Origin: Allantophomopsis cytisporea
Taxonomy: Eukaryota > Ascomycota > Leotiomycetes > Phacidiales > Phacidiaceae
Length of the DNA: 64,000 bases
NCBI GenBank assembly: GCA_024752435.1
Contig: CP103034.1
Location: forward strand, 1,612,001 to 1,676,000
Reading direction: 5' to 3'
A model generated the notes under the pieces. It worked only from the letters and a program-made list of their open reading frames with translations. It made no database searches and had not been told where the DNA came from. The translations under genes were made by a program, and so were the position numbers. Position 1 is the first letter of the stretch. Every line of letters starts with the position of its first letter. Positions 25,971-35,629 of this stretch are shown piece by piece.

Positions 25971-25984
25971 TTCCGCGACTCCCC
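25971..25984. promoter_or_regulatory. CCGYGACTCCCC motif, copy 4
   Basis: TTCCGCGACTCCCC, about 265 bp upstream of the RidA start. Confidence 0.4.
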
Positions 25985-26131
25985 GTCTGTTGCTTAGAAA
26001 CTCAAACATGGCTCTACGAATAACGCCGGTGCTTACAAAAGAGGAACCAAACATTGATTCCCATTACCTAGATCAAATGTACCGGCGGCAGACAGTAAAA
26101 GTGTCTTTCCATTTAACTCGTAAATCGTAGG

Positions 26132-26137
26132 TATAAA
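26132..26137 (+). promoter_or_regulatory. TATA box of the RidA gene
   Basis: TATAAA, 113 bp upstream of the ATG and followed by a CT-rich leader, a common fungal core-promoter layout. Confidence 0.5.
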
Positions 26138-26244
26138 GGAGAAAGCATATCCCTCTCTTTCTTTCTGTAGATTCATTCATCAAATCCTCATCAAAGAGAG
26201 CAACACAACATACAACCCCCAAAATCAACTCAGTATAATTCAAC

Positions 26245-26713
26245 ATGTCTCATTTGACCTACAGTAGCTACGAAGGCTACGGCCAGAGAAGCAAGCAGAA
26301 CCTGTGGTATAGTCAGGCTGTTCGTGTCGGAGACATCATTGAATGCTCTGGCCAAGGTGAGTGTCGCGATCCTCCATCTACCCTTCAATTTTCTTACAAC
26401 GTGTGAAGGTGGATGGGACAGAGAGACGGACAAAATCGAACGGGAAATCAACAAGCAAATCGAGAAGGCTTTCGAAAATGTCGAGCACACCCTCAAGACA
26501 GCCGGCGCCAACGGTTGGCAAGATGTGTTTTTCATCAGAACTTATCATTTGCCATTGAACGATGAGGCAATGGCTGCGGTGATCAGGTGCTTGAAGCAGT
26601 ATTGTCCTGGGCACCAACCTGCGTGGACAGCTATTGGGGTCAGCAGACTTGGTTTGGATGACATGAGGGTTGAGATCGAGGTCAGAGCTCATGTGTCTCC
26701 TGATAAGAAGTAA
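26245..26713 (+). CDS. RidA/YjgF/UK114-family protein
   Basis: Two exons, 26245-26356 and 26409-26713, with a 52-nt intron (donor GTGAGT). The product is 138 aa, the family length. The fold marks are present: an early YSQAVRVGDIIECSGQGG (strand and substrate-facing Ser-Gly-Gln), a central AFENVEHTLKTAGANGW helix, and PAWTAIGVSRLGLDDMRVEIE near the end, where canonical RidA has the R-x-x-V-E-I-E element with the arginine that binds the substrate carboxylate. Canonical members hydrolyse reactive 2-imino/enamine acids made by PLP enzymes. It is convergent with the Zn2Cys6 gene: their 3' ends are only 163 bp apart. Three copies of one C-rich motif lie upstream. Confidence 0.88.
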
Positions 26714-26876
26714 GAGGGTATTCTTCGATGCGATGAAGTCGGCTGAGACTTGGGGTCATATTGCTGGATTGTACGCGCATGATATATGTCAATGAAAATC
26801 GGAAGTGCGGTTATATGCAAAATCTTGCATATAGCATGTAGCATGTACCATATATCTCCAAATTTGACAGGCCTCT

Positions 26877-29223
26877 CTATCTCTCAATAAGCTCTGTGTA
26901 CAATGTTTCCAATACTACCTTTCCTTTGGCGAAGTCCGGGGATTCCTCGGCCCAGAACTCTATAATACCAATTGCTATTCTGATGATATTTGGCCAGTCA
27001 TTTAATTTCTCATCTAATGACTCTGGAGTAATATCAGCCTTGACAGCAGCTAAGATTGACAAAGCAGATGAAAGGACCAGCCTTCCGATATACCAGCTAC
27101 CATGATGGCGATGTCTAACAGGTTTCAGCAAGATCCAATGATAACTGCTTTCAAGCGCTTTCAATGCAAGCTGTTGGACTCTCCCTGAAATATTATTATC
27201 AGACTGGTGATGAATAATATAGTATAGGAACGGTCGACAAAGCCAGGCCTTGATCTCTAATACCCGGGCTTGAACTGTAAATTGTAGTTCATATCTGGGA
27301 GAGACGTCAAACTCGTCAAATTTGATGGACTCTGGAAGAGTTATGTACCTATCCAATAGTTAGCTAATCCAGCTCAATAAAGTTCAACCTATTATATAGG
27401 GGATCAAAGAAAGTTAGGAAATTGACATGGGCCAAGCACTGCGTTGCAAGACCAGAACAATACACATACCATTCATGTAATTGGCGTTCGAACTCATCAG
27501 CTGCCCGGATCATATGAGAAAGGCGACTCGGATTCCAACTATTGAAATCTTCATTGTAAAGATTTACCGCAACTCGTGTTCCAAGTCTGCTGAGTATGAT
27601 GTCTGTCAAGTAGAAGAACCACGCTTGCTCCTGTAGACTATCCGGGTCTGATTGAGAATCACAAGGGTGCAAAGAATTCTCAGGCAGAGCGTCGAAGGAG
27701 GGATTTGGTTCAGAGACAGCACCCGCGATCACTCTGAAAGTTGATGGTGGTGTTGGCAGCTGTTAGGGATAATCGACCTCAGCTAGTATAGATGCTGGGA
27801 GGGGCAATTCTGTTCTGAGTTCGCTTTTTATGTTCAGCAAAATTACGATGATATAAGGCTCTCCTGGGACAATATTCACCACATGGATTTGTAACAAGAC
27901 CAGTAGATGCTTGCTTCAAAACGCTGAGAGTCGGGCGATTTGCTAACAGAGTCTTGCTGGCCATGATACATATCTTGACATTTCAAATAGGTAAAGAGAG
28001 TTGAGGAAGAATATGACCACCATCTCCAAGCTGCCAGAGGATTTAGCTCGTACATCTCGTACACTCCACAGAAATATATGCACTGGGTTGTTAAGATACT
28101 TGGATCAAGTAAACCTATTCTTTTACATGCAGCATTGTAGTAAACCCTTGCAAGGGCTGACGACGCTCTTTGTGTATTGTTGGATGATTGACTTGGATCT
28201 GAAGGTGTCCCTTCATTTTGTATATTTTTAAAGGGTCGTGAGATAGAACCCAAGGCAGACATGATCAGCTGTAGGACCAGTAAGCACGCTATTTATTCAG
28301 ACTCTATACCCAGAGCTGATTGGGTATGAGATGATAGAAATATGCTGTAAACTTTCAAGAGAACGTTGGAGTAACTCACTACTAAGCAGGAAGATCCATC
28401 CCAACGTAGTCCTGTATGTGCTACATGGCTGGCAGCTTCCCTTGCCATCTTAATATCTAGTACTGGAGCTTTGGTATGGACATTGGCAAGAAACGCTTCA
28501 ACAAGTCGAGGAATAGCCTCCTCATTGATTGAACCAGCAGCACTAAATCTAACGTCATGAGGTTGGTGTCCCCCTTTCGATAATGAATCTACGCCCGAAA
28601 AGCTGGGTGTAAAAAGGCAACTGGTAATGCAATTTGATGGAAATTGTTCCTCAAAGACCGGCCAGTCAAGCACTGCATCTGGAGACGTACCACAGGCAGG
28701 AGTCATCATACTCTCATCGAAATTTAGATCATCAACAGCCTCGTGACTTTGTAATATTCCAGCACCTGTAGCTGGGGCATTTTCCTGGACACGAAGATCC
28801 ATTTGGATCCCATTAGAGCGATCATCATGGCCATTTTGCGATTCGGTCAACATCTGCATTATCTGGTCGGAGTTTTTGGATGCGCTCACTCCTTGTTGTT
28901 CAAGCTTTGTGAGTAATTGATCCAGTCTCTCAACTATGAGCAGGCTTGCGCCATCTAAACTAACCATACTTAGCTGCATGAAATGCAATGCTCCGGGAGT
29001 CCTACCTTGATAAGTCTTTGGACTCCTCATAATCGCACAATGCTCCTAGTGATTGGCAAAACCCACACACAGGCCTCTCATTGTTACATTTTGTCTTGCG
29101 TATTCGACATGTTCTGCATGCCTTCAAGGCTCTTTTGCGAGGATACGATATCGGCTTCTCTGGATGTGGGCGTTTAGCTGACCCAACATTATTATCATCT
29201 CCGAGGGGTGGGACTGGCTCCAT
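26877..29223 (-). pseudogene. Zn2Cys6 transcription factor gene interrupted by one in-frame TAA
   Basis: Five exons fit by splice motif and phase: 29223-29006, 28959-28380, 28268-27880, 27823-27470 and 27348-26877, a frame of 670 codons. The DNA-binding cluster is complete (Cys36, 39, 46, 53, 56, 63, with basic linker RIRKTK), followed by a helix (DGASLLIVERLDQLL) and the fungal regulatory middle region (LRWDGSSCLV, RFEASIYWSCYKS, ELRTELPLP, FERQLHEWY). Codon 416 (27765-27763) is TAA, directly after VDYP and before QLPTPPSTF. Reading resumes in the same frame with good family-like sequence. No intron of credible size with the right phase removes the stop. The product would stop at 415 aa, losing the C-terminal third. 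Other explanations are a sequencing error, readthrough, or a functional short form. Confidence 0.72.
27763..27765 (-). other. In-frame TAA inside the Zn2Cys6 gene
   Basis: Codon 416 of an otherwise open 670-codon frame. A CAA-to-TAA change (C before A, the dinucleotide preferred by RIP) would explain it. Confidence 0.7.
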
Positions 29224-29807
29224 GGGAAGGGAGCGAATACCAATGTTAATGGTAACATATAACGACAAGTAAGAAACAATTGTGATGATAGGTGCCAATG
29301 GAGAGGTCTGATGAATTGATATGCGGGTTTGATGGTGACGGGGATGTGAGGAATTGATGATGGGCGCCCGAATATTTCCCGAATTCCAGTAATTAAACCT
29401 CAATCCAAAGTACTCGGTAATGTAAAAAAAAAAGAATTCACACACACCTTGACTAACAAATCACTCGATTCGATGGATATAAGATATGGAATGGACTTCA
29501 AGCATTATAGTTAGAGAAGTCGAGTAATCATATACATAACGTGCGATATTATGTGACTTGACATTGGCCAGATTACAATCTTTACTGAGAATTGGGTACC
29601 GATTTATGCTTCTTCTGTCTATTACTATATGACAGCGTCACCTCTCCCTTTTCATAGCAAAACATGAAGAAAGTCGCAGGTGAGCTGAACAAAAGCAGTG
29701 AGGGGCATTCTCTTAGGGTTTCTTACACCAAATATGCAGATAGCAAGCAAAATAAAAAGTAAATCAATTGGCAAAAGTATAAGTGGATGACTTTGTCATC
29801 TGGCTAT
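29224..29807. other. Intergenic region upstream of the Zn2Cys6 gene
   Basis: 584 bp between the Zn2Cys6 start and the first tRNA-Gly. I see nothing further in it apart from an A-run near 29426. Confidence 0.4.
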
Positions 29808-29900
29808 TGCGCCGACTGGGAATCGAACCCAGGGCCCATCGATGTTGTAGATCTCAAGATCACATGGCAACGATGGATTTTACCACTAAACCACCGGCGC
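29808..29900 (-). tRNA. tRNA-Gly (GCC) with anticodon-loop intron
   Basis: Reading leftward: acceptor GCGCCGG, D-arm with AGTGGTAA, anticodon stem CATCG/CGATG, loop TTGCCA with anticodon GCC, an intron of about 22 nt directly 3' of position 37, T-arm CTGGG-TTCGATT-CCCAG, acceptor 3' strand TCGGCGC (one G-U pair) and discriminator A. The exonic sequence is identical to the copy at 30885-30978. Confidence 0.93.
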
Positions 29901-30884
29901 ATTGGTTTATACTGTGGACTTCTTATAAGCAGTATTATTTATATTTCATCAACTCGTCGGCGCTCAAGCAGCTTTTAGTGTTCGTTATCGAGTTCTCCTT
30001 TCTTTAATTACATTATCTTTTAAATTTTTCTAGATAACAACGTGAAATCTATACGGGATAAATTACTTAGAAATTCCTACGATATAAGAAGAGATTGATT
30101 ACTGACTAAGATTAACAAAGATTGATACTAATTTACAAATGTCTATAGCCCTTCGTTCTGTATTATAAGGCTGTCTATCGCTTAAAAAGAAAACTATTAC
30201 TCCTAGGACTTAGGTTTAGACGGAAATTAATATTGTGGTTTTTCTACCTAGTATATACTAATTATAACTTAGTGATTTATAGCATAGGATCTAGTTAGAT
30301 GATTAGCCATCGAATTTCTGAGTTCCTCTAGTAATAAAGTTAAACTCGCTAAGGTAGAGCGTTGTTGACTTTAGGCGGAAAACTCTTATCCTTAGTACAC
30401 TTTCAAAGTAGATAGGTGAAAACAATCAATGATAATCGTTTGGTACATGGACAAAAAACACTTTGAGCACTGATATATATGAAGTCCAAAGTAGGAGGAA
30501 TAGCTTTGGGCTGTTATAACTACAGTCGGACTTTTTTTCGGCTCTAGGTACTATAATTGATATATGCATAGTGATTGGATTGAAGCAATGCAAGGACAAT
30601 TGCGGCTCTTACAAAGTTAAGAACTCTCAGAACCACGACTAAGGTCTAGAAACCGCTAAGAACAACATTCCTACATTACTTGCCTCGAACACCGTGATAC
30701 CTTACCGTTCTAGAATTCCACCTAAGTTTTGCTCAAAGCGTTTACGTTGGATTTTCTTCCCTCCCTCTTTTTCTCTATCTGCTTGTCCATTGTGGATATG
30801 TTCCCCTACTTAGCATGGATGAGCTTGGTAAATAACCTCAAAAATCCCAGCCAAGACAACTTCATCAGACACCGTCTAATAAGC
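29901..30884. other. AT-rich decayed DNA between two inverted tRNA-Gly genes
   Basis: Strikingly rich in TA, TAG and TATA words with no usable open frame. It looks like a transposon or repeat copy mutated by C-to-T change, but I cannot name the element and saw no terminal repeats. Confidence 0.5.
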
Positions 30885-30978
30885 GCGCCGGTGGTTTAGT
30901 GGTAAAATCCATCGTTGCCATGAGATCTCATTGATCTACAACATCGATGGGCCCTGGGTTCGATTCCCAGTCGGCGCA
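30885..30978 (+). tRNA. tRNA-Gly (GCC) with anticodon-loop intron, second copy
   Basis: Same mature sequence as the copy at 29808-29900. The intron is about 23 nt and differs in its 5' half (TGAGATCTCATTG against TGTGATCTTGA) while its 3' half (ATCTACAACA) is shared. Opposite orientation to the first copy, 984 bp away. Confidence 0.93.
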
Positions 30979-31543
30979 TTCATTTTGCTATTTCCTCTCT
31001 TTTGTGTCAAGAGGAAAATGAAGCGATGGAGTACATTTTGTTATTTGATCGATGATTTGAAGTTGAATTCCATGAGTTTTGACGAATCCATGGCAGTAAC
31101 GGCCGAGGGGGAGGTGCAAACCAGTGTGTTTTGGAGGAGATAACTAGCTCGCCATCTTTATGCGTTATTCTGCCGTAGAAATGAAAAGGCCCTACCCATT
31201 GGTTGTACTCACAATGGTAAGGGAAACTCTCATAATTAGTTGCCAACCTTATTACCAAGTCTCATCGTGATTCGTAAAAAGGTAATGGTGGATAAGATTC
31301 GACTTCGATAGAAATCCCTCTAATGTATGTGTTGCACATCACATGCGCTATGTTGCATGATTGTATACGTGTGTTGATGAATTGCATCCCTTCTGTTTCT
31401 GTACAACAGTTTGCATCGCTCATGGGCTACTGATTGATTATATATAGCTGAGCTTTGCTTGCAATTAACACTGAATTGTAATTACTTAGTACTACACCTT
31501 GCCTTTCTCTTCGCTTTTGTTCTCGAATTTTGCACACAATACC

Positions 31544-32422
31544 ATGCCTAAAGATTTGACTGTTGATCAATTGAAATCTTCAGCACTAGCAAAAGATGTA
31601 CGGAAATTGCTTGCTGAGGAGACGAAAAGTATACGTTGGAGCGATGATCGGTATTGGAGAGAATTTCTAGTAAATAACACATAAAAACCTGCGGGGACTA
31701 GCTAATATCGATACAGGGGTACCGCCGAAACTTCCTTAGTAGGCAAGATTTGAAAGAGTCTGAGAGTGTAGAGGGAAAAGAAAAGCTTGAGGAAGCTTTT
31801 ATAGACTGGGTCAAATCTAGCGAAAACGAATCTATGTGGTGGACAGCAGGAGGGTGGATAGAGCATCGCAAGTTTGTAGTATGGCATGTTAACCAGTTTC
31901 TAAGATTCAGAACTATGAAGCGAAAGAATGAATACAACGGTAAGGGAGTTCATGATGTTACAAAAAGGAAATACTTACATAGCGCAGAAGATGCCAGAAT
32001 TAGTCAACCTTCGGAGTCTTCACGTAGAGACTACGGAGAAGATGGTGCAGTTAGACAGGCTAGTAGATACTGGGATCCTGCAAGGCCACATAGAGACGTT
32101 GGTGGCGGTGGCGGGGACAATGAGACTACATAAATTTTCTGGTTTTTCTACTTCGAATTGGTTGCATGATCAGTGTATTGTATTCATTACAGTTGCATAT
32201 CACTGTCAACAGAACTCAAGAGTACCGCTACTCAAATCGTTCTCTTTCACCCTCCCAATTCAACTCTACTTTGTGTCTCAATGTCCTTTTTTATCACCTG
32301 ATTTCCTGTCTATGATGGCAAAAACAAATTACGATTCTCATCCAAGTAAGCTTTTCTTTGGTTGGTACTCCTGCTCGTCACCGTGTTTCGCACCATTCAA
32401 AAATTGGGGCTTCAAAACGTAA
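31544..32422 (+). CDS. Small unknown gene, exon structure uncertain
   Basis: I do not recognise this protein. Exons 31544-31669 and 31717-31939 join in phase across a 47-nt intron (branch GCTAAT) and give a Trp-rich, charged sequence (IRWSDDRYWREF, ESMWWTAGGWIEHRKF, VVWHVNQFLRF). After 31939 there are three options. A 43-nt intron to 31983 gives a helix-like tail (MPELVNLRSLHV, QLDRLVDTGIL) and ends at 32422 (262 aa). An intron to 31988 ends at 32133 (164 aa). No intron ends at 32133 (180 aa). The first gives the most protein-like sequence up to about 32130, after which it looks like noncoding DNA, so a further intron or a shorter end is likely. It lies next to decayed DNA and may be lineage-specific. 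Confidence 0.4.
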
Positions 32423-32505
32423 GGAACATACAAATGGAGGACATTCTTATTGTTATTATATACCTGATCTGGATGGAGACAAATCATAAGGAAGGATTAT
32501 CCTAT

Positions 32506-35230
32506 TTATGACTGATATATCTGCCGGAAGAGGCTATCCCTTGCAAGCAAACTCTCTACACTATCAAATTCCACCAACTTTCCAGCATCGAGAACTGCGA
32601 TATTGCCTGCATCCAAGATTGTATCAAGCTATGGCATAAATTAGTAGTGTTCTTTGAGTGAGGTCCACGAAGTTACCAAACTAGAGAGTGACAGGTTGAA
32701 ACCAAGAATATTGTTTAGTACTATACCTACTAAACCAGCGCCTGTTGTACCGCGCAACTGCGTGGCCAACGTCACCACTATTACTGCCAGAGCTGTGACT
32801 ATGAGATCCAGCACTAGGTTCAACCACCGCTAAATGCATAGTAACATATAATACGGTTTCTGCGAGTTATCCAGATGTCTGGTCTGTATTTCTTTTGCTG
32901 TATGCTGCTATCCAAAAGCTCTTATGGTAGTAACGCCATTAAGGGTTACAATGAAATGCGAATAGAGTAGACATTTACTCTCAAGATCGAGATATCGAAT
33001 CTGGCGACTCGTCTTCAGGTATACGTTTTGGACGAAGAAGAGCGCTATTATGGTAAAGGGAATAGTGATGGCTATATAAGATGAGCCAGTAGAAACTAGT
33101 ACAACCTTAGCAAAGCAGTCGAAAGTTTGAGTTTCAATAGTTATTAGTGCGCCAGGCAATACTATATCAACTAAGCTTATATCTTGGCTAAATCGATTCA
33201 AGGTAACGCTAGTGTCTGTAGACGCAAAAAACGACTGTGGAGCGTTCATCACGGCGTCTAGTAGTTCTTTATAGAGACGAATATCTGATTGCAGTATAAT
33301 GTTGAGGAAGACAATCTATATGCAGAAAACAACTAGAAGTGTAGCTGTAAGAGCTAGGACCGTATAAACTGATAAGTATAGGGGGAGATGGCCTCTTTTG
33401 TCCTCTATCAACCAATTCAACTATACCTATAGGAAATTATTAGTAAATGCTGCTGCTGTATATACAATCAAGAATACTATCCAAAATAGAGGCCCTATTG
33501 TTCGCACATAGTAAGAATAAACCGATCTGTCCCCGATCTGTCTAGTAAGGTCTATAAGTTTGTCCGGCTCAACTTTAGGAATTTGTAATGTTAGCTTTGT
33601 TTTGCTGTCGCTTTCTGTAGTGACAATACTTGACCAGTTCGATGTTTTGCGGTCTTGAATTGCATTGTACTCGACGAACTCCTTTTTCTTACTTAGGTCG
33701 CTATATGTACCCTCCATCTCTAAGTTCCCTTTGGAATTAAAAACTACTATTTTATCTGCAAGTTGAAGGTAACGAGCTGCATACAATCAGATGAGTTCTA
33801 AAATCTCCTAATGACTATTAATACAGCCTATCTACTTACTAGTATGCCTAACCAAGACTACAGTCGTACCAACCCTCCGGAAGATGCCTTCCTTCGAAAA
33901 GAGTCGTATACCAATCGTCTCTTAGGTCTTGGAATCCAAAGCACTCAAAACATCGTCTAGAAAAGAGATGTTCTGCTGGGTATATACTGCGCGTGCTAAT
34001 ACCTAGTCTCCTTAGGGATAAAACCAAAGATATTATACGGCTACAACATACTACTCGCTGCTTTTGTCCTCTTAATAGTGTAAACCCCTTACTACCGATA
34101 ATACTGCAATCTCCTTCTAGATACTAGTATATCTCTTTTTCTAGAATATATGCGTATACAACTGTGTTGTACCAGTCTTCGTTGACTTGTAAATTCGAAG
34201 GTCTGTATATACTCTTTTTGATAGTTGTATTTAAAAGCCACGGAGTCTAACTGTAGTAGGATATATACTTGGATTTGACCGATGCACTTCTTGAATCGCA
34301 ACCTAGTTTACCGAGTATAGCTTTGATTACAATTGTTTTCCCCGAGTCGACAGGACCTAGATACATAACCAAGGAAGCTGTCTCAACTGTAAAGCTTATA
34401 TTGTTGATAGTAGGAGTAGTTGCTTTAGAGGCTAGAAATATTATTGCTTTTTCAAACACGATGCCGTTTAGAGTATTCAAGGGCTTGTAGCTGATCTAGG
34501 AGAGCTCTGTCTTTCTAGCTTTTCCGTTACCATCTGACTCTTTGGAAGAGGTGAATTTACTTGGTGATCTACCTTGTCGAGTATCTGTCCTAGACTAAGA
34601 TATTATATATGCTTGCAGTCGTTTAAAGCATCCTAGCGAAGCTGCAATTTGAGGCACAAGAGCTAATAATTTCGCAGCTAGTCGAGTGACAAGTGTAATG
34701 ATACTTAACGAGGTAAATACTTAGACCGTAGTCAAAGACTGTTCACCTCTCAATTTCGCCTAGAATTGCAAAAACGATAAAAGAAATGACAGATGACTAG
34801 ATCATTGAAATATTCGCTATTACTGTTAGCATATATCGTTTTAATCGAAGACCATAAGCATACATGATCCATTCAGCCACATGATTCCCCAGAAAAAAGC
34901 ACGAGATGTCTGCAATTCTTGTTCCCTTTCCCTCTGAATACTAGATGCAAGTGTGTTGGAGAGACCGGAGATCTTGATGGCTCGCTCTTATTGAACCTAG
35001 CACTGAAGAAGTATTTTTAACACGCTTTTGTATCGCTTCATTCCAACTCTGTTGATCTTTGCCAATCGTTTTAGCGACCCAGCCTTGACCCACCATACAG
35101 ACTACAATTTTAATGAGCTTATATTCCAAGCTAGCAGGACACGACTCACCTATAGTAACAATAAGCGGTACAGCACAAGTTGCACCGAGCTGCCACTCAA
35201 GAAGCCAGACATCGTCATCAGAACGAGCAT
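32506..35230 (-). pseudogene. Decayed ABC transporter (full-length ABCC/MRP-like type)
   Basis: Reading leftward, pieces of a fungal ABC exporter appear in the right order: WQLGATCAVPLIV (membrane domain, about 35.2 kb); SWNEAIQKRVKNTSSVLGSI (about 35.0 kb); first nucleotide-binding domain with P-loop GPVDSGKT (34357-34334; the usual GPVGSGKT has Gly where Asp now stands) and Walker B region ISFLDDVLSALDSKT (about 33.96 kb); the linker after it (ARYLQLADKIVVF); second membrane domain (33252-32908, 32823-32641); and the very C-terminus (LDAGKLVEFDS). Many TAG/TAA/TGA codons interrupt it, for example SKT-TAA-ETIG. The signature motif before LARAVY is destroyed, and nearly all of the second nucleotide-binding domain is missing at about 32.63 kb. 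The 5' end is lost or unrecognisable. It cannot make a working transporter. Confidence 0.85.
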
Positions 35231-35629
35231 GAGACTGGGCTAAAAGCCCACAAATTATAGCGGTGTCACAATATCAAGACATATCGTATATTGTAGGAGT
35301 GTAAACGAACATGTAGCTAGCGACAAGGCTTAGATTTTAGTTGACTGCACATTCCAGATACATCGTTCTTATAAGCCATTATAGTCTTCAGGCATTACTA
35401 TCGTATGTTCGAAATGACATGATAATGATAAAAGTTAGTGAGAGAACTGCACATATTGCCCGATTACCTGCTGAGCTGATAAATGAATCCTGTATGCCAA
35501 GCCGGTAATGGGCACCAACTGATGAACCCATAGAAGTCGAGCATGAAATTAAAGAATACAAACCACATGCAAGATTGAACAATTCAATAGATGAAAACAA
35601 GAAGAATCCCATTTTTAGCGCCTCATACA

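Noticed and set aside
27763..27823. A tiny intron (18 nt, or 44 nt to TTTCAG) hiding the TAA of the Zn2Cys6 gene
   Set aside because: 18 nt is too short to splice; the 44-nt version has a good CTAAC branch but leaves the next exon in the wrong phase.
29783..30007. Short plus-strand frames across the first tRNA-Gly
   Set aside because: They consist mainly of the tRNA sequence read in reverse.
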